A DNA stretch of 64,000 nucleotides from Fructobacillus parabroussonetiae (GCF_018437265.1 NZ_JAAMFL010000006.1:62001-126000); one strand, 5' to 3'. Counted from the first letter of the stretch, positions 18,113-27,386 are shown. The notes: generated by a model not told the origin, from the letters alone. Program-made: numbers and translations.

Positions 18113-18396
18113 AAAATATCCCTTCAGTACTTTTACTCTAAACAACACGTTCAGCATATCGGAAAACAATTACGGGATATTTACGTTTATTACAAAAGAA
18201 ACACATTTCAAAAGACTATAAAACTTAAATTATTTTTTCACAAGTTATACAAATTCAAAAATCAATTTTAACAAGGATATTAATTTTCATTTAATGAACA
18301 AGTGAAAATCTTAACGTTAATGTTTTAACAAGAATGTTATAATAATTTTTTTTACGGATGGTAATCTAATCAACTCCTTAGCGAGCAAATAAAAAA
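18113..18396. other. AT-rich upstream region of the surface protein gene
   Basis: About 280 bp without a gene. It holds the promoter TTGTGA-17-TATAGT, a direct repeat TTTTAACAAG at 18266 and 18323 (57 bp apart, similar for about 17 bases), and an imperfect palindrome AAAATCTTAAC / GTTAATGTTTT centred near 18316. The repeats lie upstream of the promoter, where an activator could bind. Confidence 0.6.
18215..18243 (-). promoter_or_regulatory. Promoter of the surface protein gene
   Basis: Minus strand -35 TTGTGA (18238-18243), 17-bp spacer, -10 TATAGT (18215-18220). Leader about 95 nt to the ATG. Confidence 0.65.
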
Positions 18397-18413
18397 AGCC
18401 CTTCTTAAGGACT
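18391..18413 (-). terminator. Terminator after pknB
   Basis: AGTCCTT / AAGGGCT hairpin (18397-18413) with a G-U pair, followed on the minus strand by seven Ts, 14 bp beyond the pknB stop. Confidence 0.85.
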
Positions 18414-18427
18414 TTTTCCCGTTTTAT

Positions 18428-20245
18428 TTAATTCGTTTTCGTCGTTGAACTTGAACTTGAGCTACTTGACGAGGCAGCCGCGCTCGTTCCCGATGAGATC
18501 TTGACCGTCAACGTTTTATCGATGGTAAATTTCGAACCGGCAGCCGGATCTTGTCCGACAACGGTGCCACTTGGCTGACTAGCATCCACGACATTGAAGG
18601 CCAAGGACACATTGTTTTGGTTTGCCCAGTTGACAACGTCTGACTGAGATTTGTTCGTTAAGTCAGGCAAGGTAATCGACTTTGGCCCATTGGAGACGGT
18701 CAAGGTAATGGTTGTATCACCCGGATCCACCTGCGAACCGGCAGCAACCGATTGGCTCATGACCTGGCCAGAAGGCGTCGAATTTGAGTCCTCCGTCTTC
18801 TTCTTAACCGTAATGCCCTTATTCGTCAATTGATTGGCGGCCTTTGAATAGTCCCAGCCGGAGTAATCCGAAATCGACACGGTATCCGTACCAGAAGAAA
18901 TCACCAGCTTAACCGATGAGCCCCTTTTAATCGAACGGCCCACCGATGGACTCACTTTAATGACATCCCCCTTATCAACTGACTTGGAACTCGTCGTTGA
19001 CGTTGAAGAAATCGAGAGGCCGGCATCTTCCAACTTACTCTTGGCGTTGCTTTCGGTCATGTTAGTCACGTCTGGAATACTGGTATAAGTGTTTCGGGCA
19101 TAAGTATAAGCGCCGATGGCACCGGCCAACACCAATAAGACGATGGCCAAAACGGCCCACTTCTTTTTCGAACGGTACTTAATGCCGTTTTTATCTAAGA
19201 CTTCGCGGACAAATTTTGGTGTGCGATCAACTTGTTCGGCGATTTCTTTTACGGAGTAACCCTTTTGCCCAAAGTCGATAATCCGCTCTTCCACATCGTC
19301 TTTCTCTTCGTCTGCCAGTTCTTCAGGATCATCCTCAACAAAGGGATGACTATTCCAATCCGGCGTCACTAATTTTGTTTCATCAGATGCTTCCGGCACA
19401 AAACGGCCTTCCGCCGAGCGGCGCTTTGACAGCGACGTCTTCAAATCATCCGCCATATCCGCCGTTGAGAAGTAGCGGTCTTTGGCATCCTTTGTCGTTG
19501 CCCGTAGAATCACGTTCTCCAAGGGTTGCGGAATTTGCGGATCAAAGTCCTTGACGAAGGGCATTGGTTCTTCGGCATGCTGATAAGCAATGCGATCGGC
19601 CGTGTCACCCTGATAGGGCACCTGATTGGTCAGCATCTCATAGAGAATGACACCCAGCGCATAGATATCGGACTTTTCAGAAGCACTTTGCCCGCGAGTC
19701 ACTTCTGGTGCCAAATAGTGGATTGACCCAATCACCGGCTCCTTTGTCCTTGGTTGTCCAAACTTATTTTGAGCCAGGGCAATCCCAAAGTCGGTGATCT
19801 TCACCTGCCCCTTATCATCAATTAAGATGTTTTGAGGTTTCAGGTCCCGGTGAATAATCCCAGCCTTATGAGCGGCTGAAACGGCCGCCAGGATCTGTTC
19901 CATGATATCGACGACTTCCTGGTAAGGAATGGGGAAATGTTCTTTAATATAGCTTTTTAAGTCCATACCTGCCACGTATTCCATGACTAAGTAGGGATTG
20001 CCATCCGCTTCCCCCGCGTCATAGAGTTGGACGATATGGTCATTGACCAACGTTGTCGCCGCTTTGGCTTCTTTTTGGAACCGTTGCAACGCTTCTGGCT
20101 GATCCTTAATATCAAAGCGGATCATCTTCAAAGTTACATCGCGTTTTAGATAGGTGTCATAGGCTTGGTAAACACTGGCCATGCCACCCTCGCCCAACAA
20201 GCGCACAATCTGGTAACGGTTATCAATCATCGTTCCCTTTTCCAT
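18428..20245 (-). CDS. pknB: PASTA-domain Ser/Thr protein kinase
   Basis: Membrane kinase sensing muropeptides/lipid II and regulating wall growth. The 605-residue product has the kinase domain 10-270 with the Gly-loop GEGGMASVY (18-26), Lys40, HRDLKPQN (132-139), DFG (152-154) and APE (179-181). The juxtamembrane region (323-352) contains a helix-turn-helix-like segment. A TM helix follows (363-383), then three PASTA units (about 388-451, 455-519, 522-586) and a Ser-rich tail. Its ATG overlaps the stp stop (TAATG). An alternative start at Met6 also has an SD (AAAGGGA). Confidence 0.96.
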   Translation of the reverse strand: MEKGTMIDNRYQIVRLLGEGGMASVYQAYDTYLKRDVTLKMIRFDIKDQPEALQRFQKEAKAATTLVNDHIVQLYDAGEADGNPYLVMEYVAGMDLKSYIKEHFPIPYQEVVDIMEQILAAVSAAHKAGIIHRDLKPQNILIDDKGQVKITDFGIALAQNKFGQPRTKEPVIGSIHYLAPEVTRGQSASEKSDIYALGVILYEMLTNQVPYQGDTADRIAYQHAEEPMPFVKDFDPQIPQPLENVILRATTKDAKDRYFSTADMADDLKTSLSKRRSAEGRFVPEASDETKLVTPDWNSHPFVEDDPEELADEEKDDVEERIIDFGQKGYSVKEIAEQVDRTPKFVREVLDKNGIKYRSKKKWAVLAIVLLVLAGAIGAYTYARNTYTSIPDVTNMTESNAKSKLEDAGLSISSTSTTSSKSVDKGDVIKVSPSVGRSIKRGSSVKLVISSGTDTVSISDYSGWDYSKAANQLTNKGITVKKKTEDSNSTPSGQVMSQSVAAGSQVDPGDTTITLTVSNGPKSITLPDLTNKSQSDVVNWANQNNVSLAFNVVDASQPSGTVVGQDPAAGSKFTIDKTLTVKISSGTSAAASSSSSSSSSTTKTN

Positions 20246-21111
20246 TAGTCGAGCCTTCCTTTCAATCGATTTTCTTCAACGAGTTCATCAGCTTTTACCG
20301 GCCGGTCATTTTGAACCGTCAACCGTTGTCCCGTTGAGCCCATTTGATCCGTCATGTTGGTCATCAACAGCGCCGTGACGTTGTCGGGGACATCTCGTGC
20401 AATGGCGGCTTTAACCAGCGCTGATAATCGTTCCGAAATATCTAAAACAGAGCCCATTTGCGGGTTGTTTCCCGGACGGCGAACGCCCGGTTGTAAAATC
20501 GCCACCTGTTCATCGATTGACAGGACTTTGGCAAGGCCGTCCGAGGTCAAGTACAACCAGTCACTTTCATCCGGTACAAAAGTCGTCCACTCCAGATCGA
20601 CTTTTTTATTCACGCCTAAATAACGTGTCAGCGAATCTGCTTCCGGAATGTCTTCATCGATTGGCTCGCCGGCTTGCCGCGCCAATTCGTTCCTGACGGT
20701 ATGGTCAAAAGTCAACATTTCGGCCTGTTGCTGACGGAGCAAATAAGCACGGGAATCACCGGCATTGGCAACCAGTACTTTGTCCGACAGGCAAACAGCC
20801 AAAACCAAAGTCGTTGCCATCTGGCTCACTTCTTGGTCGTGTTGACCGACCAACAGAATCGACTGGTTGGCTAAGTCCGCCTGGTGAACTAACCAGGCCT
20901 TCACTTTTTCCTCTTCGTCGTAAGCCACCTGTTCCCAGGCGTGCCCGAGGGTCTCAACAACCATTCGAGCCGCTTTTTTGGAGCCTTCCTGTGAGGCAAC
21001 GCCGTCTGCAACCAATACTAAAGGATTGCCGGCGCGATTGTAAAACGCCCCGACAGCATCCTGGTTATCAGACCGGGCTGGTCCTTTGTCACTTTGGTAG
21101 GCAATTGCCAT
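20245..21111 (-). CDS. stp: PP2C-family protein phosphatase
   Basis: 288-residue cytoplasmic phosphatase that reverses PknB phosphorylation. PP2C metal-binding motifs are present: SDNQDAVGAF, VADGVAS (Asp36), GDSRAYLLR, LYLTSDGLAKVL and DNVTALLM. The C-terminal 50 residues are charged and less conserved. Translational coupling to pknB through overlapping stop and start codons is the standard stp-pknB arrangement. AAAGGA upstream. Confidence 0.95.
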   Translation of the reverse strand: MAIAYQSDKGPARSDNQDAVGAFYNRAGNPLVLVADGVASQEGSKKAARMVVETLGHAWEQVAYDEEEKVKAWLVHQADLANQSILLVGQHDQEVSQMATTLVLAVCLSDKVLVANAGDSRAYLLRQQQAEMLTFDHTVRNELARQAGEPIDEDIPEADSLTRYLGVNKKVDLEWTTFVPDESDWLYLTSDGLAKVLSIDEQVAILQPGVRRPGNNPQMGSVLDISERLSALVKAAIARDVPDNVTALLMTNMTDQMGSTGQRLTVQNDRPVKADELVEENRLKGRLD

Positions 21112-21116
21112 AACTG

Positions 21117-22463
21117 TTAATCCTTTCTTTGAAAGGTGGCGATATAAAAGCCATCAGTTTGATAATCATCCGGATAAATCTTCAAGGCGAGTTCCTGGCG
21201 ATCGGCCTTAACCCCCTTGGTCGTTTCCGTTTTCACTTGAACAAAGTCAGGGTGCTTCGCCAAAAATTCGGCCACCACGTCATCGTTTTCCTGATTCAAA
21301 ATCGTACAAGTCGAATAAACCAATCGGCCGCCTTTAGCTAACTTCGTCGCCGCTGCTTCCAAAATAGCCAACTGCAGCGTTGCCAGATGTTGCACGTCAG
21401 CCATGCTCTTTTCATAGCGAATTTCAGGCTTTCGACGTAACAAGCCAAGTCCCGAACAGGGGGCATCAACTAAAATCCGGTCAAAATCATGCTGAAAATG
21501 TTCTGGAATTTCACGAGCATCAAGGGCCATGGCATCGACACGGTCAGCCAAGCCTAAACGCGCGGCGTTTTGAGCAATCAGCTTCACTTTGTGAGCATGA
21601 ATATCCAAGGCTGTCACCCGTGCCTCTTCGGGCAATTCCTGTGCAATTTGTGTCGTTTTACCACCGGGTGCCGCGGCCGCATCTAAGACAGTGCGAACCT
21701 GATCATCAATTTTCATGGCTTCAACCGGTAGCATGGCTGACTCGTCTTGCACCGTTAACAAACCTTCTTGATAGGCTGTTGACGAAGCCACGTGCCCATC
21801 GGCAATGATCAAGGCATCTTCAGCCAAGGAGCCCTTTTTGGCTGTATATCCCTCAGCCTCCAAAGACTGGATGACCGCTTCTGCATCACTCTTTGCCGTG
21901 TTCACCCGAGCAGATTGCTCCGGTGCATGGTTGAGCGATTGTAAAATGCTGGCGGCTTTTTTACCACCCAGTTGTGCCGTTAACTCGGCAACCAACCATT
22001 CAGGAACCGAATAGCTAATGGCCAAACGTTTTGTCTCATCTTGAATCTTTTCAGGATCAGCCAGGCCGTGGCGGTCCATGTTATGCAAGATCGCCGTCAC
22101 GAACTTGGCAGTGCCAACGTTTCCCATGGTCTTAGCGATTTCGATGGTTTCATTGAAAAGCGCGTGTTTTGGAATCCGATCCAACTTTTGCCATTGGAAA
22201 AGGGCGGTTAAGAGCAATTCCTTTACCCAATTTTCAAGTTTCTTCCCCTTCACATAGGGGGCCAACCAGTATTCCAAGAGCATCCGGTATTGAATCGTCC
22301 CATAAACCAAGGTGGTCAAAAGCCCCTTGTCCGCGTCCTTTAAAGGATTGGCTTTAATAATTTGATTTAACTGCAAGTTCGAGTATGCGCCGTTTTTAAC
22401 TTTTGCCAAAGTCAACACCGCCAGCAGGCGGGGATTGTCCGAGTGAGTGATTTTTTTAGGCAT
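21117..22463 (-). CDS. rsmB: 16S rRNA (cytosine967-C5)-methyltransferase RsmB
   Basis: 448-residue SAM-dependent RNA m5C methyltransferase. It has an N-terminal NusB-like RNA-binding domain (about 1-140) and a Rossmann methyltransferase domain with DAAAAPGGKTTQIAQ. The two catalytic cysteine motifs are DAPCSGLGLLRRKPEIRY and VYSTCTILNQEND. Its ATG overlaps the fmt stop by 8 bp with AGGAGAGG upstream, fitting the conserved fmt-rsmB-stp-pknB order. Confidence 0.96.
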   Translation of the reverse strand: MPKKITHSDNPRLLAVLTLAKVKNGAYSNLQLNQIIKANPLKDADKGLLTTLVYGTIQYRMLLEYWLAPYVKGKKLENWVKELLLTALFQWQKLDRIPKHALFNETIEIAKTMGNVGTAKFVTAILHNMDRHGLADPEKIQDETKRLAISYSVPEWLVAELTAQLGGKKAASILQSLNHAPEQSARVNTAKSDAEAVIQSLEAEGYTAKKGSLAEDALIIADGHVASSTAYQEGLLTVQDESAMLPVEAMKIDDQVRTVLDAAAAPGGKTTQIAQELPEEARVTALDIHAHKVKLIAQNAARLGLADRVDAMALDAREIPEHFQHDFDRILVDAPCSGLGLLRRKPEIRYEKSMADVQHLATLQLAILEAAATKLAKGGRLVYSTCTILNQENDDVVAEFLAKHPDFVQVKTETTKGVKADRQELALKIYPDDYQTDGFYIATFQRKD

Positions 22464-23427
22464 TCGCCTCTCCTATCGTGATCCATGCATCCCCAACCGC
22501 TAAGTGTTGGCCCGCGCCATTCAAATAGGCGGCGATGTCCATGACGGCTTTACCAGCGGGTTGCAAGCGTAGCACGGCCAGTTGACTGCCATCAGCAGCG
22601 GCAACGTGCAGCGCCTTTTTACTCTTAAAGGTGATGACACCAGGCTTTTCAGTCGTTTTCTCAGCCAGTGGGGTGACTTTGACAAACTTCATTGACTGAC
22701 CATCCGACTGTACGTGCGCTGGATGCGTCGGATAAAGTCCGCGAATGTGCCAGTCCAACTGCTGGGCCGTTTCCTGATCAAAGTGCAACTGTTGCTGTTC
22801 TCGGGAAATGTTCGGTGAAAAAGTCACTTCATCTTCTGCCTGCGGGTTCCCCTTCAGGTCACCAGCGGCAATTTTTTCCAAGTTTTCCGTTACTAGGCCA
22901 ACCGCTGCCTGCCCCAACTTATCAAACATGGTACCCACGTTGTCGTCTTCTGTAATTGGCACCTTAACAAGGTCTAAAACATCGCCGGCATCCATTTTCT
23001 TCACCATGTACATCAAGGAAACACCCGTCTCCTGGTCACCATTCATGATGGCGTAGTGAACCGGTGCACCACCACGGTACTTTGGCAGCAAGGAAGCGTG
23101 CGCGTTCACCGCACCGTACTTGGCTGCTTCGAGCAACTTCGTTGGTAAGAACTGGCCAAAGGCCGCCGTTACGATAAAGTCGGGCGCAATGGCTAGAATT
23201 TGAGCCATTTCGTCAGAGCCAGAAATCTTTTCCGGCTGCAAAACAGGTAACCCAAGCTTTTCGGCCGCCACTTTAACGGGACTCGCCTTGAGTTGGTACT
23301 TTCGTCCGAAGGGGCGGTCTGGCTGGGTGACAACGGCCTTGACATCAAAGCGTTCATCAGTCGCCAGTGCTTCAAGCGTTGGTACAGCAAATTGTGGGGT
23401 GCCCATAAAGACAATCGATAAAGCCAT
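22456..23427 (-). CDS. fmt: Methionyl-tRNA formyltransferase
   Basis: Formylates initiator Met-tRNA using 10-formyl-THF. The 323-residue product starts with the Rossmann segment SIVFMGTPQFAVPTLEAL and carries the signature HASLLPKYRGGAPVHYAI with the catalytic Asn/His region. An OB-fold C-terminal domain (about 208-320) follows. GAGG precedes the ATG. It is the first gene of the fmt-rsmB-stp-pknB operon and has an extended -10 promoter just upstream. Confidence 0.97.
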   Translation of the reverse strand: MALSIVFMGTPQFAVPTLEALATDERFDVKAVVTQPDRPFGRKYQLKASPVKVAAEKLGLPVLQPEKISGSDEMAQILAIAPDFIVTAAFGQFLPTKLLEAAKYGAVNAHASLLPKYRGGAPVHYAIMNGDQETGVSLMYMVKKMDAGDVLDLVKVPITEDDNVGTMFDKLGQAAVGLVTENLEKIAAGDLKGNPQAEDEVTFSPNISREQQQLHFDQETAQQLDWHIRGLYPTHPAHVQSDGQSMKFVKVTPLAEKTTEKPGVITFKSKKALHVAAADGSQLAVLRLQPAGKAVMDIAAYLNGAGQHLAVGDAWITIGEANA

Positions 23428-23471
23428 GTTTCTTACCTCACTGTGTTTTCTAAAAGGAATCAGTTGATCTT

Positions 23472-23480
23472 ATTATAGCA
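23472..23480 (-). promoter_or_regulatory. Extended -10 promoter of the fmt-pknB operon
   Basis: Minus strand TGC-TATAAT (23480 to 23472), directly abutting the T-run of the priA terminator. Predicted leader about 38 nt. No -35 recognised. Confidence 0.65.
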
Positions 23481-23548
23481 AAAAAGAGAAAGAAGGCCCA
23501 AAGGCCCGACCTTTTATCGCGTCTTTTCACCATTTCTTTCTCTTTTTT
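23480..23548 (-). terminator. Long inverted repeat after priA
   Basis: Perfect 15-bp arms AAAAAAGAGAAAGAA (23480-23494) and TTCTTTCTCTTTTTT (23534-23548), with a 39-nt loop containing a small GGCC/GGCC hairpin. It ends in a T-run on the minus strand. Probably terminates priA before the fmt promoter. Confidence 0.7.
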
Positions 23549-23559
23549 AACGAACTTTT

Positions 23560-25983
23560 TTACATAAAGGAGACGGGATCACGACGGACTTCTAATGCAA
23601 AGTCCTTGTCGGCCTTCTGCGACTGGTCCACCAAGTCGCGAAGTAAGGCATCCACCTCGTTTGGCTTTTTCATCTTCAAAATCATTTGGAAAAAGAAGCG
23701 GCCCTTCAATTTTGCAATCGACCGGGGCGATGGACCCAGCAACAAAACGTCTTCGGGTAGGCGCTTTTTGAGCCAGGCCGCAATTTTAGCCGTTTGCAGG
23801 GCAACCTGATTTTCCTCACTTGCCGAGCATTGAATCTGAACCGTATAAAAGTAAGGCGGAAATTCAGCCGCATGACGAATAGCCATTTCCTGTCGATAAA
23901 AACCTTCATAATCGTGTTTTTGCGCATACTTCAAGGCATAGTGATCCGGGTTATAGGTCTGAATCACCACTTCGCCCTGATGTTCGGCACGGCCCGCACG
24001 GCCGGCTACCTGCGTCAGTAATTGAAAAGTCTTTTCCGATGCCCGAAAGTCAGGCAGCCCTAAGCCCGTATCCGCATTCAAGACACCGACCAAGGTCACG
24101 TCAGGGAAATCCAAGCCCTTCGCCACCATCTGGGTTCCCAGTAGAATCTGCGCCTTTTTCTGGCCAAAGTCGGCTAATGCCTTGGCCATGGCTCCCTTTC
24201 TTCGCGTCGTGTCCTGATCCAAGCGAATCACGGGATAATCCGGTAACAAAGCAGCCAGTTCGGTCTCGACTTTTTCAGTGCCCGTTCCATAGTAGCGAAT
24301 GCGGTTTGAACCACAGACCGGACAAATGTGTGGAATTGGTTCCTGATAACCGCAGTAGTGGCACTTCAAGGTGCGACTATCCATGTGCAGGGTCATGGCC
24401 AAATTACAGTTCGGATCCCTTGGCACAAAACCACAGTCACGACACATCACAAAGGACGAAAAGCCCCGCCGATTCAACATCAAGACCGCTTGTTCGCCAC
24501 GTGCCAAAACGGCCTTCAACTGTTCTAAGAGACCAGAAGAAAAATTGGTGTCCCCGCGGTCGAGCTGTTCCTGACGCATGTCAACAATCGATACTGCTGG
24601 CAAAGTCGCATGTGGATTAGCTCGCTTAGTTAAGCGAAGAAAGTGGTACAGGCCCTTTTGTGCTCGAGCCCGGCTCTCCAATGAAGGCGTTGCCGATCCC
24701 AGCACAACGGGTGCGTGATGAAAGCGCCCCCGCCAAAGCGCCACGTCACGCGCCGAGTAATGAGGATTTTCGCTTTGGCTGTAAGAACTCTCATGTTCTT
24801 CATCAACAATAATCAGTCCCAAGCGATCAAGGGGGGCGAAAACGGCGGAACGAGCACCGACGACCACCTGAACTTTTCCTTCATGAATCCGCCGCCATTC
24901 ATCATAGCGTTCCCCAACGGAAAGGCCGGAATGCAGCAAGGCGGTTTGATCACCGAAACGATCTTCGACTCGCTTTTGCATCTGAGGGGTCAGGGCGATT
25001 TCTGGAACCAAAAAGAGAACCTGTTCCCCGCGATCAATCGCTTTTTGAGCCGCCTGCAGATAAACCTCTGTCTTACCTGATCCAGTGATACCCTCTAACA
25101 AAAAGACCTCTTGCTGATGGTCATCATTCGCCGACGTGATAGCTTGATAGGCAACCTCTTGCTCATCGTTTAGTTGCTTGATGTCATCCTTTTGCCCGTC
25201 GGCCAATCGATCGGGCCGCCGTTTGACTTCGACGGCGACTTTTTTCAAGATACCCTTCTTAGCGGCAACACCCAGGGTTGCAAAAGAAACATCCAGTTGT
25301 TCTAGCCAGTCTTCCTTTGAAAAAGTCTGACCCGGGTGAGCGATGGCAAAGTCCACGATGGCTCGTTGCTGCTTGGCCCCTTTTGACAGACTAGAAGAAA
25401 TTTCTTCCAGCGCTTCTCGATCCGGATTGGTTTGAAAAGCGGTGGTGGTTTTCACTTTCCCCTGGTTCTCAATAACCGTCAACACTTTGAGTAAGCCGGC
25501 CTTTTCAAGCTGGCGAATCGCTCGCCAGCCCTTGGCTGAAAAGTCCTTCATCTTCACCAGGCGTTCCTGCTGGCCATCTAGGTAAGCTAACCGATCCGCA
25601 TCGGAAAGGCTAGGCTGCGCAATCAGTTTTTTGCGATAAGACGCCTTTAAGGAAGTCGGCAGCATCAGGGCCAAAAAAGTCACCCAGTAGGAAAAATTCT
25701 TTTCCGCTAAGTGCTTGGCCAGCTCCAAGAGTTCAGTTGATAGAACCGGACGTTCATCTAAGACCGTCAACACGTCTTTGACCTGGTCTTCTTGAATATC
25801 TTCTGGCAACTGATCCGTCAGGGCCACAACGTATCCAAGAACAGAGCGATGGCCAAAGGCCACCAAGACGCGAACACCAGCCTGAACACGTTGCGCTAAT
25901 TCGTCAGGTATCAAGTAAGTGTACGGTTGATTGGTTTGTTGCGTGGGCACATCAACCACGACCTGTGCATAGCGTGACGTCAT
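23560..25983 (-). CDS. priA: Primosomal replication restart helicase PriA
   Basis: 807-residue superfamily 2 helicase that reloads the replisome at stalled forks. It has the N-terminal 3'-DNA-binding domain (VVDVPTQQTNQPYTYLIPDE), a winged-helix region, and Walker A GITGSGKTEVYL with DEEH box. Paired zinc sites follow (CRDCGFVPRDPNC and CHYCGYQ...CPVCGSNRIRYYGTGTEKVE), then the C-terminal domain. The ATG at 25981-25983 is correctly spaced from AAAGGAGG. The GTG directly before it is too close. Upstream of fmt as in B. subtilis. Confidence 0.97.
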   Translation of the reverse strand: MTSRYAQVVVDVPTQQTNQPYTYLIPDELAQRVQAGVRVLVAFGHRSVLGYVVALTDQLPEDIQEDQVKDVLTVLDERPVLSTELLELAKHLAEKNFSYWVTFLALMLPTSLKASYRKKLIAQPSLSDADRLAYLDGQQERLVKMKDFSAKGWRAIRQLEKAGLLKVLTVIENQGKVKTTTAFQTNPDREALEEISSSLSKGAKQQRAIVDFAIAHPGQTFSKEDWLEQLDVSFATLGVAAKKGILKKVAVEVKRRPDRLADGQKDDIKQLNDEQEVAYQAITSANDDHQQEVFLLEGITGSGKTEVYLQAAQKAIDRGEQVLFLVPEIALTPQMQKRVEDRFGDQTALLHSGLSVGERYDEWRRIHEGKVQVVVGARSAVFAPLDRLGLIIVDEEHESSYSQSENPHYSARDVALWRGRFHHAPVVLGSATPSLESRARAQKGLYHFLRLTKRANPHATLPAVSIVDMRQEQLDRGDTNFSSGLLEQLKAVLARGEQAVLMLNRRGFSSFVMCRDCGFVPRDPNCNLAMTLHMDSRTLKCHYCGYQEPIPHICPVCGSNRIRYYGTGTEKVETELAALLPDYPVIRLDQDTTRRKGAMAKALADFGQKKAQILLGTQMVAKGLDFPDVTLVGVLNADTGLGLPDFRASEKTFQLLTQVAGRAGRAEHQGEVVIQTYNPDHYALKYAQKHDYEGFYRQEMAIRHAAEFPPYFYTVQIQCSASEENQVALQTAKIAAWLKKRLPEDVLLLGPSPRSIAKLKGRFFFQMILKMKKPNEVDALLRDLVDQSQKADKDFALEVRRDPVSFM

Positions 25984-26072
25984 CACTGCCTCCTTTCAAG
26001 AAATCACCAATTCATCAAATGGCGCAACCAACAAAGCAACGAGCTAATCCAAACTACTCGTTACTGAAAAGA

Positions 26073-26090
26073 ACCCGCCCAAAGGCAGGT
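26073..26090 (-). terminator. Probable terminator after nadR
   Basis: ACCTGCC pairs with GGCGGGT (one G-U pair; 26073-26090) followed on the minus strand by TCTTTTC, nine bases beyond the nadR stop. U-tract is short. Confidence 0.6.
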
Positions 26091-26098
26091 CCAACAAG

Positions 26099-27214
26099 TT
26101 AGACTTTGGTCAAGTTAACCCCGACTCGTTTTTCAATAATCTCGAGTGCCTGCAGATAACGGGCATAATAACCTGCCTGGTCGTCCGCTGCACCCTGACG
26201 ATCCAAACGAACCGCCTTGTCAGCAAAGCCATAGTCACGAATGACCTGCCAGAGATTCTGATCAAAAAGCTGCGAAGCTTTGGCATCGGCCCCGTTTTGC
26301 ACCGCCACTTCTGGCGGAATCACAAGAATCAAATCAAGTTCTTCTTCCCCAATCGTGTTATCAAAAAGGAACTGCAGTTTCGCCGCATCGTCTTGATCCA
26401 ACCAAGAACGCGTCTCGGCCATTGTCACCATGGCGTCCGTATCAAAAAAAGTCAGCCCGTTGTTGGCCGGCGAATTGATTTCAGCCGAATTGGCATCGTA
26501 TTGCCCTTGAATAATACGCGAATAATCCTTTAGTAGTAATTCGGAATCAAAGACATTGGACTTCTCTTGGTAGGTTCGCGAAAACTCCACAGAAAATGGC
26601 GAGTTTGACGTTCGGGCCAGTCGCCTGGTCAACGTGGACTTGCCAGTTTGAGGCGCCCCAACAACTAAAATCTTCTTCGCAAAGTGTCGACGGAAAACAC
26701 GGTTGATATAATCCCAGTTTCCCAAGGGATCTTTGCGAACCGCCGTCGCTGAAACCTTCAAAATCGTGCGGTCCATTAGTGAGACCGACCAATGGCCGTC
26801 ATCTGGCAATAGCTTCTCAAGCATGGCTTGATAATCTGCTTCGCCCGTGTAAAGCGTAATATGGGCATCCGGATTCGTAATGTTTCGCTTAATCGTCGTT
26901 GTCAACCGATCCGTCCACTCCTGCCAACCATTTGGCATTTGCGGAATATCATCTTCATTGATGTAATCCACCTTAATGCTTTTTTCGTCATTAAAGGCTT
27001 CTCGTAAGTAGCGAAAACGTTTCTCGACGGGCAGCCCAATCTGGTCACCACGATCGCCAGTATATCCTGAGGTAATGACCACCACGCCGTCATTTAAGGC
27101 AGCCGCCTTGTAGATTTCGGCTTGGTGGCCAATGTGCATCGGTGCCAGGGTACCGAAAAAGACCCCAATTTTATCGCCTGTTAGGTTTTCTTTGACTAAG
27201 TTTGCTTTAACCAT
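26099..27214 (-). CDS. nadR: NadR-like NMN adenylyltransferase / ribosylnicotinamide kinase
   Basis: 371-residue bifunctional NAD salvage enzyme. The nucleotidyltransferase domain (residues about 14-165) carries GTLAPMHIGH (21-30) and the second substrate motif KVSATAVR. The C-terminal kinase domain has P-loop GAPQTGKST (186-194) and FFDTDAMVT. The N-terminal helix-turn-helix repressor domain of enterobacterial NadR is absent, so a regulatory role is not expected. It fits an organism salvaging nicotinamide riboside. AGGAG precedes the ATG, and the promoter is an extended -10. Confidence 0.93.
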   Translation of the reverse strand: MVKANLVKENLTGDKIGVFFGTLAPMHIGHQAEIYKAAALNDGVVVITSGYTGDRGDQIGLPVEKRFRYLREAFNDEKSIKVDYINEDDIPQMPNGWQEWTDRLTTTIKRNITNPDAHITLYTGEADYQAMLEKLLPDDGHWSVSLMDRTILKVSATAVRKDPLGNWDYINRVFRRHFAKKILVVGAPQTGKSTLTRRLARTSNSPFSVEFSRTYQEKSNVFDSELLLKDYSRIIQGQYDANSAEINSPANNGLTFFDTDAMVTMAETRSWLDQDDAAKLQFLFDNTIGEEELDLILVIPPEVAVQNGADAKASQLFDQNLWQVIRDYGFADKAVRLDRQGAADDQAGYYARYLQALEIIEKRVGVNLTKV

Positions 27215-27258
27215 GTTCTCCTACCAAATCAACGTTATCCAATGATGGAATTGAGTCT

Positions 27259-27267
27259 ATTATAGCA
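27259..27267 (-). promoter_or_regulatory. Extended -10 promoter of nadR
   Basis: Minus strand TGC-TATAAT (27267 to 27259), about 45 bp upstream of the ATG. Confidence 0.65.
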
Positions 27268-27386
27268 AAATTTCAGCGCAAAATCGTTCCCGGATGAGCC
27301 TTCTAAAGAGTACACCGGCCCATCATTTCCCATTCGCTGTCGCCATCCTTTCAACCCCGTCAAAACAATAACACGTAAAAATATAG

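Noticed and set aside
24039-24620. 193-codon plus-strand frame opposite priA
   Set aside because: Pro/Ser/Arg-rich shadow of the priA zinc region; no translation signal.
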